This document shows, piece after piece, positions 32,995 through 42,050 of a DNA stretch of 64,000 bases. Positions within the stretch are counted from its first letter, which is position 1. Every line of letters begins with the position of its first letter. Both the position numbers and the translations under genes were made by a program. The DNA comes from Bacteroidota bacterium. GTDB lineage: Bacteria; Bacteroidota; Bacteroidia; Chitinophagales; Chitinophagaceae. The notes under the pieces were generated by a model, which was given only the letters and a program-made list of their open reading frames with translations, did not search any database and was not told the DNA's origin. The stretch lies in the NCBI GenBank assembly GCA_947460175.1, contig CANHGW010000003.1:1-64000 (forward strand), given 5' to 3'.

Positions 32995-33932
32995 TTGATT
33001 GCTAGTACTGTTCTTTTTTTATTTTTCGCCTTCATTTCATTCGGAACACCAGATAATACACTTTCAGTAAATGCGATGGCTAATTTATTTTTAGTAAAAT
33101 ATTTATTTGTAACCAAACTGATTTCACGCACAGGTGCAGGATCTTTAAAATAACGAACTTGAGCTAGCATATCTTCGTGAAAACCACTTAAACTTAATTC
33201 GGGCACAATAGTATACCCCCCATTGATATCTACCATTCGAATTAGAGACATGATAGAACCTGAATTGTACGTAAACGGATTTTGAGTACCATAAAATTTC
33301 TGTTTGCCACATAAATTAATTACCTGAAAACGCATACAATGCTCATCACCCAAAGACCAAATTTCACTTGGATCTAAATCGTCAGGTGTCAACATGGTTT
33401 TAGAAAGTAATTTGTGATCTTTTGCAGCATAAACAACATACGGTTCGTGGTAAAGAATACTTTCCTTCAATGACTTTTCGAACAGAGGTGTACTGAGAAT
33501 ACCAAAATCCAGATCGCCCTCTTTTATTTTTTGAACTATCTGTTCTGTATTCATTTCAGTAATGATTATATCCAAAAGTGGATGTTTCTTTACAAACGAT
33601 TTCAACGTAAAAGGAACGATACTAGGAGCAACTGTAGGTATTATACCAATATTTAAACTCCCGATCAGTTGATCTTTTTGCGAACTAATTAATTCATCAA
33701 TTTTATTACGTTCAAAAAGAACCTTTTTAGCTTGGTCCAATATTTTTTTACCCATATCGGTAGCTATGATTGGATGATGGTTTCGATCAAATATTTTGAT
33801 TCCTAGCTCTTCTTCCAATTTTTGAATTTGCATACTCAAGGTAGGTTGAGTTACAAAACACTTTTCAGCAGCAGTTACAAAACTGCCATTTCTCTCTACT
33901 GCAACGATGTATTCAATTTGCGTTAACGTCAT
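32991..33932 (-). CDS. oxyR: Peroxide-sensing LysR-family activator OxyR
   Basis: OxyR activates peroxide defence genes when its two cysteines form a disulphide. The 313-residue protein has an N-terminal winged HTH (MTLTQIEYIVAVERNGSFVTAA, FVTQPTLSMQIQKLEEELG) and a periplasmic-binding-like sensor domain. C199 in GDEHCMRF and C208 in NLCG are nine residues apart at the same positions as in E. coli OxyR. A hydrogen-peroxide-binding Thr is in TVAPS (T100). No katG, ahpC or dps is adjacent, and the downstream side faces a convergent gene. Confidence 0.92.
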   Translation of the reverse strand: MTLTQIEYIVAVERNGSFVTAAEKCFVTQPTLSMQIQKLEEELGIKIFDRNHHPIIATDMGKKILDQAKKVLFERNKIDELISSQKDQLIGSLNIGIIPTVAPSIVPFTLKSFVKKHPLLDIIITEMNTEQIVQKIKEGDLDFGILSTPLFEKSLKESILYHEPYVVYAAKDHKLLSKTMLTPDDLDPSEIWSLGDEHCMRFQVINLCGKQKFYGTQNPFTYNSGSIMSLIRMVDINGGYTIVPELSLSGFHEDMLAQVRYFKDPAPVREISLVTNKYFTKNKLAIAFTESVLSGVPNEMKAKNKKRTVLAIN

Positions 33933-34005
33933 TTTGTATAAATTTTATTTATAAAGTTAGGTCAATATTATCAATTTTCATAATTTTACATTATAAATTA
34001 TTTCT

Positions 34006-34464
34006 ATGGATAATCAGATTTACGTTCAATTGAAAAAATTAGAGGGTGAATTTTTCACTTACTCTCAGTCCATGGCTGGCAGATGGTTAAATTACAAGCT
34101 ATTGATGGTAAAGCCCGGTTATATTGAAGCGTCTATTGAGGTTAGAAAAGAAATGACAAATCCTTCACAAAACTTACATGGTGGCATGATTGCGATGATT
34201 TCGGATGAATTATGTGGATTAGCTTTTTATAGTTTAGGCTATAAAACATTTTACACTACTGTAAATCTCACAGTCGACTACCTATATAGCGCACCAATTG
34301 GAAGTACCGTGATAGCAAAAGCCAATGTAATGCGTAGCGGTAAAAAAATTGCGAATATCGAATGTTATATTTACGACGTAGATGATAATATCATAGCACA
34401 TGCCAAATCAAATTTGGTCAATACCGGCAAAGAAGTTTTTAACCTTACAGTTCATCATTCTTAA
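34006..34464 (+). CDS. PaaI-type hotdog thioesterase
   Basis: A 152-residue hotdog-fold acyl-CoA thioesterase. The family core is visible: NPSQNLHGGMIAMISDELCGLAF (about 56-77), with the HGG that positions the substrate and the Asp/Glu catalytic region, then TTVNLTVDYLYSAPIGSTVIAKANVMRSGKKI, matching the central strand and turn of PaaI proteins. It hydrolyses short or aromatic acyl-CoA esters in the cytoplasm. It is divergent from oxyR and lies 23 nt before a GT2 gene. Confidence 0.88.
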   Translation: MDNQIYVQLKKLEGEFFTYSQSMAGRWLNYKLLMVKPGYIEASIEVRKEMTNPSQNLHGGMIAMISDELCGLAFYSLGYKTFYTTVNLTVDYLYSAPIGSTVIAKANVMRSGKKIANIECYIYDVDDNIIAHAKSNLVNTGKEVFNLTVHHS

Positions 34465-34487
34465 TGAAATAATTATCTTGCATCGAA

Positions 34488-35225
34488 ATGCTAAATAACA
34501 AAAAAATAGTGGTGGTGTTGCCTGCATACAATGCGAGCAAAACACTTGAACGAACTTATAACGAAATTCCTTTTGATATCGTAGACGAGACGGTACTTGT
34601 AGATGATTTAAGCAAGGATGATACAATAGAGGTAGCTAGAAGGTTAGGCATTCAACATATCATTCGTCATGATGTTAATAAAGGATATGGTGGAAATCAA
34701 AAAAGCTGTTATAATAAAGCCCTCGAGCTAGGTGCCGACATAGTAGTTATGTTGCACCCCGATTACCAATATACTCCAAAGTTAATACCATCTATGTGTC
34801 ATATCATTGCGCAAGATTTGTATCCAGTTGTATTAGGCTCACGTATATTAGGCAAAGGTGCATTACGAGGTGGCATGCCATATTACAAATATGTATTCAA
34901 TCGTTTTCTTACCTTATCAGAAAATATTTTAATTAGTCAAAAACTGAGCGAATACCATACTGGATATCGTGCATTTTCTAGAACCGTATTAGAATCGATT
35001 AATTTCAACATCAACAACGATGATTTTATTTTTGACAATGAAATGCTTTCTCAAATCTTCATGAAAGATTTTGAAATAGCAGAAGTCACATGCCCTACAA
35101 AATATTTTGAAGAAGCCTCTAGCATTAACTTTAGCCGAAGTATGAAATATGGCTTAGGTGTACTCAGAGTTTCAATTATCCATCGTTTGCATAAATGGGG
35201 CTTGGTAAAAAGCAAACTATATTAA
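34488..35225 (+). CDS. Glycosyltransferase family 2 (DPM1/GtrB-like, no membrane tail)
   Basis: A 245-residue GT-A glycosyltransferase. It opens with KIVVVLPAYNASKTLERT, then the nucleotide-sugar acidic region VDDLSKDDT (38-46), NKGYGGNQKSCYNKALELGADIVVMLHPDYQYTP with the second Asp motif, and SEYHTGYRAFSR. The layout resembles dolichol/undecaprenyl-phosphate mannosyl or glucosyl transferases, but the C-terminal membrane helices of GtrB are missing. The acceptor is unknown. It converges with rfbC, stop 2 nt apart. Confidence 0.9.
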   Translation: MLNNKKIVVVLPAYNASKTLERTYNEIPFDIVDETVLVDDLSKDDTIEVARRLGIQHIIRHDVNKGYGGNQKSCYNKALELGADIVVMLHPDYQYTPKLIPSMCHIIAQDLYPVVLGSRILGKGALRGGMPYYKYVFNRFLTLSENILISQKLSEYHTGYRAFSRTVLESINFNINNDDFIFDNEMLSQIFMKDFEIAEVTCPTKYFEEASSINFSRSMKYGLGVLRVSIIHRLHKWGLVKSKLY

Positions 35226-35227
35226 TA

Positions 35228-35764
35228 TTATAACTGCAAAGAAGGCAATAGCTGGTCTTTATCAGAAACCAAAATATCTTTTTCGGATATCCCCCAATTA
35301 ATATTCAAGAAAGGATCTTTGTAGGAAATCCCTCCTTCAGATTCCTTGTGATAATAATTATCGCATTTGTAAAAAAAGATAGTATCATTTTCTAATACAG
35401 AATAACCATGTGCAAATCCACGAGGAACGAACAATTGCAAATTATTATCTGCACTGAGTTCAACACTTATATGTTGAAGATACGATGGCGAATCCATTCT
35501 CATATCAACGACTACATCCAACACTTTACCTTGTAATACTCTTACCAATTTGGCTTGAGCATGTTCTCCCACTTGAAAATGTAGACCTCTCACGATACCA
35601 TAATTCGATTTAGCTTGATTATCTTGAACAAAATTTACATCCAAACCAGTTTTCAATTCAAATTGCTGACGATTATAACTTTCAAAAAAATAACCTCTAG
35701 CATCAGTAAAAACATTAGGCTTTAGTATAAAACAATCTTTCAATTTAGTCGCTATCAATTCCAT
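35228..35764 (-). CDS. rfbC: dTDP-4-dehydrorhamnose 3,5-epimerase
   Basis: RfbC (RmlC) is the third enzyme of dTDP-L-rhamnose synthesis. The 178-residue cupin is normal in length: NVFTDARGYFFESYN near the start, the catalytic His H62 in YGIVRGLHFQ, RVLQGKVLDVVVDMR, and FVPRGFAHGYSVLEN with a second conserved His. The catalytic Asp is expected in VVVDMR and the Tyr in the later FFYKCDNYYHKESEGG. The other rml genes are not in the window. It lies 6 nt after the YjjG-like gene on the same strand, probably one transcript. Confidence 0.94.
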   Translation of the reverse strand: MELIATKLKDCFILKPNVFTDARGYFFESYNRQQFELKTGLDVNFVQDNQAKSNYGIVRGLHFQVGEHAQAKLVRVLQGKVLDVVVDMRMDSPSYLQHISVELSADNNLQLFVPRGFAHGYSVLENDTIFFYKCDNYYHKESEGGISYKDPFLNINWGISEKDILVSDKDQLLPSLQL

Positions 35765-35770
35765 AACAGA

Positions 35771-36469
35771 CTAAAATATATTTTTTAATTCAGATAGACA
35801 AGTTATTTCAAAAGTTGGTTCATCCTCATGAGACAATTCCTTGGGATTAAAATAAACTTGATGCATACCAGCATTACGAGCGCCCAATACATCTATATCC
35901 AATGCATCTCCAATCATGATGCTATTTTGTGGTTGAGCACCCGTTTCTGAAAAAGCAAAATGAAATATCTCTTTATGAGGCTTCATACTCATTGCCATTT
36001 CAGAAGTTATCATTTTATCAAAGTAGGAATCAATATTGGAGTTTTTCAGTTTTTGTAGTTGTGTCAATTCAAATCCATTGGTTATAAGATGCATCTCATA
36101 CCCCTTGGCTTTACAATATTCAAGTACATCTATTGTAAAAGGAAACAACTCATTTTTTGTTGGAAGTATTTCCAAGTATTTTTCACTCATGAATTTTGCT
36201 AATGGCTCATCATTTATTTTATAATGCAACAATGTTTGCCACATCCGTTTCCATCTTAAGTCCTGTCGACTCAATGTTCCCTGTCGAAAACTAGCCCAGA
36301 GTTTATCATTGATTTCATGGTAAACGATATTGAAATCATCAAAATCATGTATCCCCTTTTGTGAAAGTAAAGAAACCTTGTATAAATCCCGAAGGGTATT
36401 CACAGAATTTGTTTCAAAATCCCATAATGTATGATCGAGATCAAAAAATAAATATTGATAAGGACGCAT
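35771..36469 (-). CDS. YjjG-type HAD family pyrimidine nucleotidase
   Basis: A 232-residue HAD-like hydrolase. The nucleophile motif is FFDLDHTLWDF (8-18), motif II is the Thr in LITNGF, and the motif III lysine is in MSMKPHKEIF, followed by GDALDIDVLGARNAGM as motif IV. The overall length and the all-helical cap match YjjG, a dUMP/dTMP phosphatase that removes noncanonical pyrimidine nucleotides. It overlaps the stop of the upstream T9SS gene by one base and is followed 6 nt later by rfbC. Confidence 0.9.
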   Translation of the reverse strand: MRPYQYLFFDLDHTLWDFETNSVNTLRDLYKVSLLSQKGIHDFDDFNIVYHEINDKLWASFRQGTLSRQDLRWKRMWQTLLHYKINDEPLAKFMSEKYLEILPTKNELFPFTIDVLEYCKAKGYEMHLITNGFELTQLQKLKNSNIDSYFDKMITSEMAMSMKPHKEIFHFAFSETGAQPQNSIMIGDALDIDVLGARNAGMHQVYFNPKELSHEDEPTFEITCLSELKNIF

Positions 36470-38994
36470 TAAAGTTTACTAAATTTAAATGACTGAATCA
36501 ATCCTTTTTCGCTTACTATTTTCATAATATAATTGCCTGTACTTAACATAGTAGCATCTAAGTGTAAAGTTGATTGACCTTTGGAAGCGTAAGAATTATA
36601 AGATTTTATTTTTCGGCCAGCAGCATCAAAAATTTCAAAAAGTAAATCTTGAGAATCTGACATTTCAAGTTGTAAATGCAATTCTGCATTTACAGGATTT
36701 TGAATTAATTGAATGGATGATAGACCAACCTTTACATGTCCAACATTCAATGGTGTGATATGACGAGCAATATCATTTTCCCATATTCCTCTTCCATAGG
36801 TACCTGCACGCAATTTGCCAGTAGGATAATAGATTTCAAGATCACTCACTTGCGTATTGGGCATTCCTGTTCCATAGTATTGCCATGTGATATCAGAGTC
36901 TTTTTTATAAAATACACCTACATCGGTTCCAACATAAATATCGATATTCAAACTATCCGATTCCTGATCAATGACTATACAATTGGCAGGAACATTTGGG
37001 ATATTAAATGAAATATTGGTCCATGTAGTTCCATTATTAATCGATTTGTATACTTTGCTATTTGCTCCGTATCCAGCTTTTGTTACATAGATTACATTCG
37101 ATTGTTTAGGATGAACTTTCACCATGGTAGCATCCTCGAAGGTCCCGCTCGAATCGGGGATAGAAAGAGACTGCCAGTTGGCTCCGAGGTTGCTTGTATA
37201 ATACAAGGATTCATTGCGACCTGCATAGATTACATTCGAATTACTAGGAGCAACATCTAATATTTTTAATTTACTACTTGCATTTCCAGTGATATTGTTA
37301 CTTATTTTAGACCAGTTATTGCCCTCATCAGTTGAACGCCATACATCAGCATAGCCAGCTATCAATGTATTATTATCGTTGGGATCAAGCACATAAGGTG
37401 TTACCCAAGATCCTAAATTAGTATCTGCAGTAATATCTGTATAAGTATCATTTACCCATTGATCATAGGAACGATAAAGATTACCATTGACATAGGTTGT
37501 ATAAATTGTTTGATCATTCACTTGATTAATAGCGACTTCCATACCATCGCCTCCATTGGTTGCATCCCATACACCTGGCGCTATTCGCTTTCGACCTCCA
37601 TTATCTTGCGTACCTCCTATCATAAATGTTGAATCTTGATTGGAGCAGGCTATTTTATAAAATTCAGTGATGATTAAACCATTTGATAAATCGGTCCATT
37701 GATTTGTAAGTTCATTCAATTTATACAATCCTCCATCATTGCATACATATAAATACTTTGGCACTAAAGGATTGATATCTGAAAAATGATTATCGGCATG
37801 AACAGGTGGTAAAACACCATCATTATACCAATTCGTTATTTTAGTCCATGAAGAACCTCCATTTGTAGTACGATGATTCGTTACATATCCACAATACATT
37901 CGATCTTTATTTAAATGCGAAATCTGAATAATAGCATTATCATCTATACCTGAATTTTTCAAAACAAAAGCAGTATTGGCTCCATCTGTAGAAAGATAAA
38001 AAGCATCAGTTCCTGTTCCAAATGCAACATAATTAGAATCGGCAGGAGTAACAGACAATTCGATATCAGTTGCAGTTCCAAATGAGGTTTTAGCAACCCA
38101 GGTTAAACCTCTGTTGGTAGAACGATATAATTCATTCGCACCAGCGATATACATAGTAGCAGGATTAAACGGTTTAAATTCAATATCACGACACAAACCA
38201 TTTCTAATTTTATTCCAAGTTGCACCCGCATCAGCCGTTTTCCAAAGTCCATCCGATTGGGCACTGTATAATACTTGGTTACTATCAGGATGGGCGATCA
38301 ATTTGTAATAAACAATATTATTGGTAAAATAGCCCGATTGAGAGGTAGCTGTCCAAGTTAAACCACCATTCAGGGATTTGTATACGCCTAATCCATAATG
38401 CCACCAACCTTCATTGAGTCCAACAGTTATATATAAAATTGAAGGATTTACTTTATCAACAACAATACTTCCTACACTGCAATAAGGCAATTGATCTCCT
38501 AGTGGGGTCCAATTGTTGCCGCCTGTAGTCGTTTTCCAAATTCCTCCTTTGTTGGCACCTACATAAATAATGTTTGTATCAGTAGGATGAAATGCAACTG
38601 CAGCCAATCGTCCCATACCATTGTAACCGCTAGTGGAAACTGTTTGAGAAATATTTCGCCAATTACCAGCACGCGTTTTTTTTGCTTGACCTGTAGATTG
38701 CAATTTCATGAACAATTGATGTTGCTTCGTAAGATCAGGAAAACTTCCATCGGGCATGACTCTATGCTCAAGGTTATATAAAATACGATTGTATTTGATA
38801 TACTCATTGTCTTCGTATTTCAAATTGGGATTCATTCCCTTCCCTTTTTCGGCAAAATATTGATCTGCAATAGATTTAATTTCATTTAAATTAATGCGAC
38901 CTTCTAGAAGGTCGTTTAGTTTTTGAGCTTTACAATTAATCTGTATCAGAAATAAGAAACTGAGTGTTGAAAGAGTAAACATTAATTTATTCAC
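36469..38994 (-). CDS. Large T9SS-exported BNR/sortilin-type beta-propeller protein
   Basis: About 840 residues from the GTG at 38994; ATG 38982 and a TTG at 39054 are alternatives. The signal peptide ends in NCKAQ. The bulk (about 110-720) is a repeat protein of the VPS10/sortilin and BNR type, with many copies of S-x-D-x-G-x-x-W (GGIWKTTTGGNNW, LYRSTNRGLTW, VWRSTDEGNNW), forming one or two beta-propellers. The C-terminus (about 750-840) is a T9SS type A sorting domain with LIQNPVNAELHLQL, IFDAAGRKI and LSTGNYIMKI. Relatives include secreted glycan-binding and xyloglucanase-like propellers. No catalytic acid pair is evident, so a binding role is possible. Confidence 0.88.
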   Translation of the reverse strand: MNKLMFTLSTLSFLFLIQINCKAQKLNDLLEGRINLNEIKSIADQYFAEKGKGMNPNLKYEDNEYIKYNRILYNLEHRVMPDGSFPDLTKQHQLFMKLQSTGQAKKTRAGNWRNISQTVSTSGYNGMGRLAAVAFHPTDTNIIYVGANKGGIWKTTTGGNNWTPLGDQLPYCSVGSIVVDKVNPSILYITVGLNEGWWHYGLGVYKSLNGGLTWTATSQSGYFTNNIVYYKLIAHPDSNQVLYSAQSDGLWKTADAGATWNKIRNGLCRDIEFKPFNPATMYIAGANELYRSTNRGLTWVAKTSFGTATDIELSVTPADSNYVAFGTGTDAFYLSTDGANTAFVLKNSGIDDNAIIQISHLNKDRMYCGYVTNHRTTNGGSSWTKITNWYNDGVLPPVHADNHFSDINPLVPKYLYVCNDGGLYKLNELTNQWTDLSNGLIITEFYKIACSNQDSTFMIGGTQDNGGRKRIAPGVWDATNGGDGMEVAINQVNDQTIYTTYVNGNLYRSYDQWVNDTYTDITADTNLGSWVTPYVLDPNDNNTLIAGYADVWRSTDEGNNWSKISNNITGNASSKLKILDVAPSNSNVIYAGRNESLYYTSNLGANWQSLSIPDSSGTFEDATMVKVHPKQSNVIYVTKAGYGANSKVYKSINNGTTWTNISFNIPNVPANCIVIDQESDSLNIDIYVGTDVGVFYKKDSDITWQYYGTGMPNTQVSDLEIYYPTGKLRAGTYGRGIWENDIARHITPLNVGHVKVGLSSIQLIQNPVNAELHLQLEMSDSQDLLFEIFDAAGRKIKSYNSYASKGQSTLHLDATMLSTGNYIMKIVSEKGLIQSFKFSKL

Positions 38995-39012
38995 AGAATG
39001 TAATTTAGAACT

Positions 39013-39020
39013 CAAAAATA
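39013..39020 (-). promoter_or_regulatory. -7 element TATTTTTG of the sortilin-type T9SS gene
   Basis: TAnnTTTG match on the minus strand, 18 nt before the GTG at 38994. It argues against the TTG start at 39054. Confidence 0.5.
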
Positions 39021-39152
39021 AGGCAAAAACACTCAATGATAGACATAGAAACAATATATGCGATAAATGAAAACAATTGTATCATTAAGTGCTAGATAAT
39101 AATTGCTTTACAACTGAAGGTTCATTAGATTTACTATTTAATATAACCATCT

Positions 39153-39512
39153 ATGCTTACCGCCATACATCCCAAATTACCCATGCGAAATAAATCAATC
39201 ACACGTGATTATTATATCCATCAGTTGCAATTTAAAGACATTGACAGAGAAGATTATGAAGGGTATTTAATGATTCAAAAAGACTCTATTGAACTTCATT
39301 TTTTTGAATTCAACGAACTATCAATAAATGAAAATTATGGGCAGGTTTATATACGCACCGATAATATAGATAAACTATATCAAGAATTTATTAATAGAAA
39401 AGTAGAAATACATTCTCATGGCCATTTACAATTAAAGCCTTGGGGGCAAAAAGAATTTTCGCTGTTGGATCCTGATCATAATTTATTGACTTTTGGCGAA
39501 GCCATTGATTAA
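39153..39512 (+). CDS. VOC family (bleomycin-resistance/glyoxalase-like) protein
   Basis: A 119-residue single VOC module: paired beta-alpha-beta-beta-beta units with FKDIDREDYEGYLMIQKDSIELHFFEF and VYIRTDNIDKLYQEFINR, then KPWGQKEFSLLDPDHNLLTFGE as the last metal/ligand strands. The size and sequence resemble bleomycin-resistance proteins, which bind the drug as dimers, but housekeeping VOC proteins look the same. A possible metal Glu is at the end. It is monocistronic on the plus strand. Confidence 0.88.
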   Translation: MLTAIHPKLPMRNKSITRDYYIHQLQFKDIDREDYEGYLMIQKDSIELHFFEFNELSINENYGQVYIRTDNIDKLYQEFINRKVEIHSHGHLQLKPWGQKEFSLLDPDHNLLTFGEAID

Positions 39513-39582
39513 TAAAAGTAGACTTCCAAATATCCTTAGCAATATTCTTAATCCCTTATGCGTTCTATCTAAAAATTAACAA

Positions 39583-40881
39583 ATGAAAATCCGTTTTGAA
39601 ATAAGGATACTATTGGCATGTATCATAAGCGTTCTTGGCATACTTGATTCATTAGGGTGTAGTATGTACAAAGTAACATTACATTCTAAAACATTAGTCG
39701 GTACTAACTTTGATGCATATTATACCTCACCTCGTATTTGGTTTGAAGTTTCTAATTCTACAATGAAGTATGGGGCTGCATTTAGTGGCGGACGTATTGA
39801 TGGCGACCAAGGATTTGCACCACAATCGGGCATGAATGAAGCAGGCTTATCATTTTCAAGATTAGCAGCCCCTACCCCAGAATCTGGACAAGTAGACATG
39901 TCAAGTAAAATTAAAATTACTAAGCCTACGTTATTTTTAAAAGATATCCTACACAATTGTGCTACCATTAAAGAAGTTAAACAATACATTGAAAAGCATG
40001 ACCATAGTTCTTTTATGGAAGATGTATTTATTTACATTGAACCTTCGGGCAATTATCTTGTTGTAGAACCATATACATTGACAGAAGGCACTGATTCTAA
40101 TTATGTACTTTCTAATTTCTGCCCTTCAGTTACAACATCTACTTATGCTCACAATCTTCAACGGTATCACAAAGGAGTTGAACTCATCAAACAGCATGTA
40201 GACACTTCATTGGCATTTGCTACTACTCTCATCGACACCATGCATGTATGCAGAGAGAAACTGGGCGACGGCACTCTACTATCTTCGATTTGGGATTTAA
40301 AAAATGGATTAATTTCACTCTACTTTTATCACGACTACAAACACTTAATACAATATGACCTAAAAAATGAACTAAGCAAGGGTGATCATTATTATGAGCT
40401 AAAAAAAATATTTCCTCCTAATAAAGAGTTTGAAAAATTCATCAATTATCAATTACCACATAATAATCTATATATTCGGTTTGCTTTTCTGTATTGCTTG
40501 GGAATTTTTTCGTTTTCATTATTGTATTTTTTATTTCTAGTTCTAAAAAAAAGAAATCCTATTTCTTTTAAACTGAATCAACTGATTTTACTATTCCTTA
40601 GTATTATTTTGTTCTATTATATTTATATACTTTCCCGACACACATCTATAGTGTACTATGCAGCACCTTACAAAGATTATAAATTCTCTATGTTAGATAT
40701 AGCTTCATATATTCCAATTTTCACCTTACCATTCTTTATTATTCAATTCATTTCAAATTTTAAAATCATACAATCCAATCAATGGAAGCGATTTCCAACA
40801 GTACTATTTACATTTAATTCAGTAGCATACATTTTATTAATCAGCCTTTTTTTATATTGGGAATTGTACATTCTATTTTAA
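39583..40881 (+). CDS. Ntn-hydrolase (choloylglycine hydrolase / acyltransferase-like) fused to a 4-TM membrane domain
   Basis: A 432-residue protein. After a signal peptide (about 1-25), C26 in LGCSMYKVTLHSKTLVGTNFDAYY is the probable N-terminal nucleophile of the linear-amide C-N hydrolase clan, which includes choloylglycine hydrolase, penicillin V acylase and isopenicillin-N acyltransferase. The NFD-x-Y loop, PQSGMNEAGLSFSRLA and VLSNFC follow as in that clan. From about residue 290 there are four hydrophobic helices separated by short basic loops. These are absent from the soluble enzymes, so this looks like a membrane-tethered amidase. Substrate unknown. Cleavage just before C26 is required for activity. 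Confidence 0.75.
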   Translation: MKIRFEIRILLACIISVLGILDSLGCSMYKVTLHSKTLVGTNFDAYYTSPRIWFEVSNSTMKYGAAFSGGRIDGDQGFAPQSGMNEAGLSFSRLAAPTPESGQVDMSSKIKITKPTLFLKDILHNCATIKEVKQYIEKHDHSSFMEDVFIYIEPSGNYLVVEPYTLTEGTDSNYVLSNFCPSVTTSTYAHNLQRYHKGVELIKQHVDTSLAFATTLIDTMHVCREKLGDGTLLSSIWDLKNGLISLYFYHDYKHLIQYDLKNELSKGDHYYELKKIFPPNKEFEKFINYQLPHNNLYIRFAFLYCLGIFSFSLLYFLFLVLKKRNPISFKLNQLILLFLSIILFYYIYILSRHTSIVYYAAPYKDYKFSMLDIASYIPIFTLPFFIIQFISNFKIIQSNQWKRFPTVLFTFNSVAYILLISLFLYWELYILF

Positions 40882-40916
40882 ATGAATGCCACACGACTTA
40901 TAAATAAAAGATAATT

Positions 40917-40924
40917 TATCTTTG
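40917..40924 (+). promoter_or_regulatory. -7 element TATCTTTG before the small membrane protein gene
   Basis: TAnnTTTG match, 21 nt before ATG 40946. It overlaps the alternative TTG start at 40922, which is therefore unlikely. Confidence 0.5.
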
Positions 40925-40945
40925 TATGAAACTAAATCATATAAT

Positions 40946-41353
40946 ATGAATCCAATATTGAAAAATAGCCTAGCAGTTATTGCAGGAATTATTTTAGGTA
41001 GTTTTGTTAATGGAGGAATTATATCTATTAGTGGCTCTATAATTCCTCCACCTTCAGGTGCCGATCTTACCACAGAAGAAGGATTAAAAGCTGCCATGCA
41101 TTTATTTGAACCTCGTCATTTCATCATGCCATTCCTAGCACATGCATTCGGTACGTTGATAGGTGCATTTGTAATTGCTAAATTATGCGCAACAAATAAA
41201 ATGAAATTTGCATTAGGTCTAGGATTCCTATTTTTACTTGGTGGTATTTATATGGTAATGATACTTCCATCACCATTGTGGTTTACATTACTAGATTTGA
41301 TTGTTGCTTATATGCCAATGGCATACCTTGGAGGCAAACTTGGCATAAAATAA
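40946..41353 (+). CDS. Small polytopic membrane protein, unknown
   Basis: A 135-residue protein with four hydrophobic helices (LAVIAGIILGSFVNGGIISISG, FIMPFLAHAFGTLIGAFVIAKL, FALGLGFLFLLGGIYMVMI, LLDLIVAYMPMAYLGG). Short polar stretches include one rich in Pro/Thr/Glu (IIPPPSGADLTTEEG). Similar small four-helix proteins occur widely in Bacteroidota without a function. The hydrophobic profile does not match a known transporter. ATG 40946 is the chosen start. It converges with the rhomboid gene, 12 nt apart. Confidence 0.7.
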   Translation: MNPILKNSLAVIAGIILGSFVNGGIISISGSIIPPPSGADLTTEEGLKAAMHLFEPRHFIMPFLAHAFGTLIGAFVIAKLCATNKMKFALGLGFLFLLGGIYMVMILPSPLWFTLLDLIVAYMPMAYLGGKLGIK

Positions 41354-41364
41354 ATATTCTTTTT

Positions 41365-42036
41365 CTACACTTCATGTTGCAAAGCATAAGCTTGCTTACG
41401 AAACATCAAGCCAGCAACCAATCCAAATACAAAACCTCCGATGTGAGCCCAATAGGCAACGCCTGAAGTATCGGTTGTAGTAGCACTGAGTGCACCTACT
41501 CCAGCCACAAATTGCTGTACTATCCAAAAACCTAAAAAGAAAATTGCGGGCACTCTGAACGTAGAAAATAATAATAAAAACAATACTTTAATTTGCGACT
41601 TAGGAAAGATGATAATATAAGCACCTAAGCAAGCTGCTATCGCTCCTGATGCACCTACACAAGGCACCATACTGCCAGGCGATAATACACAATGTGCAAT
41701 TGATGCAAAAACACCACCTCCTATATAAAAAAGTAAGAATTTTGCATATCCTAAGGTTGCTTCAATATTATCACCAAATACCCATAAGAAAAGCATGTTT
41801 CCAATTAAATGCATCCATCCTCCATGAAGAAATATACAAGTAACCAACGTAAATAAATCTTTCCCATTTAATATTTCATTGGGTATACTTCCATATTCAA
41901 ATACAAAATTATTTTGCTCTTGCGCCCCCATCGAAAATTGCCAAATAAACACTAATACATTTATTGCAATTATGATATAAGTAAAGATAGGTTTTACACC
42001 TTTTTGCAAATTCACATCTCCAATTGGAAAAAACAT
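41365..42036 (-). CDS. Rhomboid family intramembrane serine protease
   Basis: A 223-residue six-helix rhomboid protease. The catalytic serine lies in GASGAIAAC (helix 4), the oxyanion-side Asn in GGWMHLIGNMLFLWVFGDN (helix 2) and the catalytic His in AYWAHIGGFVFGLVAG (helix 6). All three are present, so the enzyme is likely active. The C-terminal tail is short. It is last in a three-gene minus-strand operon with aroC and a thioredoxin-like gene, 14 nt after the latter. Confidence 0.93.
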   Translation of the reverse strand: MFFPIGDVNLQKGVKPIFTYIIIAINVLVFIWQFSMGAQEQNNFVFEYGSIPNEILNGKDLFTLVTCIFLHGGWMHLIGNMLFLWVFGDNIEATLGYAKFLLFYIGGGVFASIAHCVLSPGSMVPCVGASGAIAACLGAYIIIFPKSQIKVLFLLLFSTFRVPAIFFLGFWIVQQFVAGVGALSATTTDTSGVAYWAHIGGFVFGLVAGLMFRKQAYALQHEV

Positions 42037-42050
42037 ATGCTAATGATTTT

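Noticed and set aside
34488-35764. A complete dTDP-rhamnose locus around rfbC
   Set aside because: rfbA, rfbB and rfbD are not present near rfbC; only the epimerase and an unrelated GT2 are seen.
39583-40881. Plain lipoprotein reading of the C26 region
   Set aside because: LGC resembles a lipobox end, but the -3 position is Ser, and the NFD and GMNEAGL motifs downstream fit the Ntn-hydrolase clan better; the point is not fully settled.
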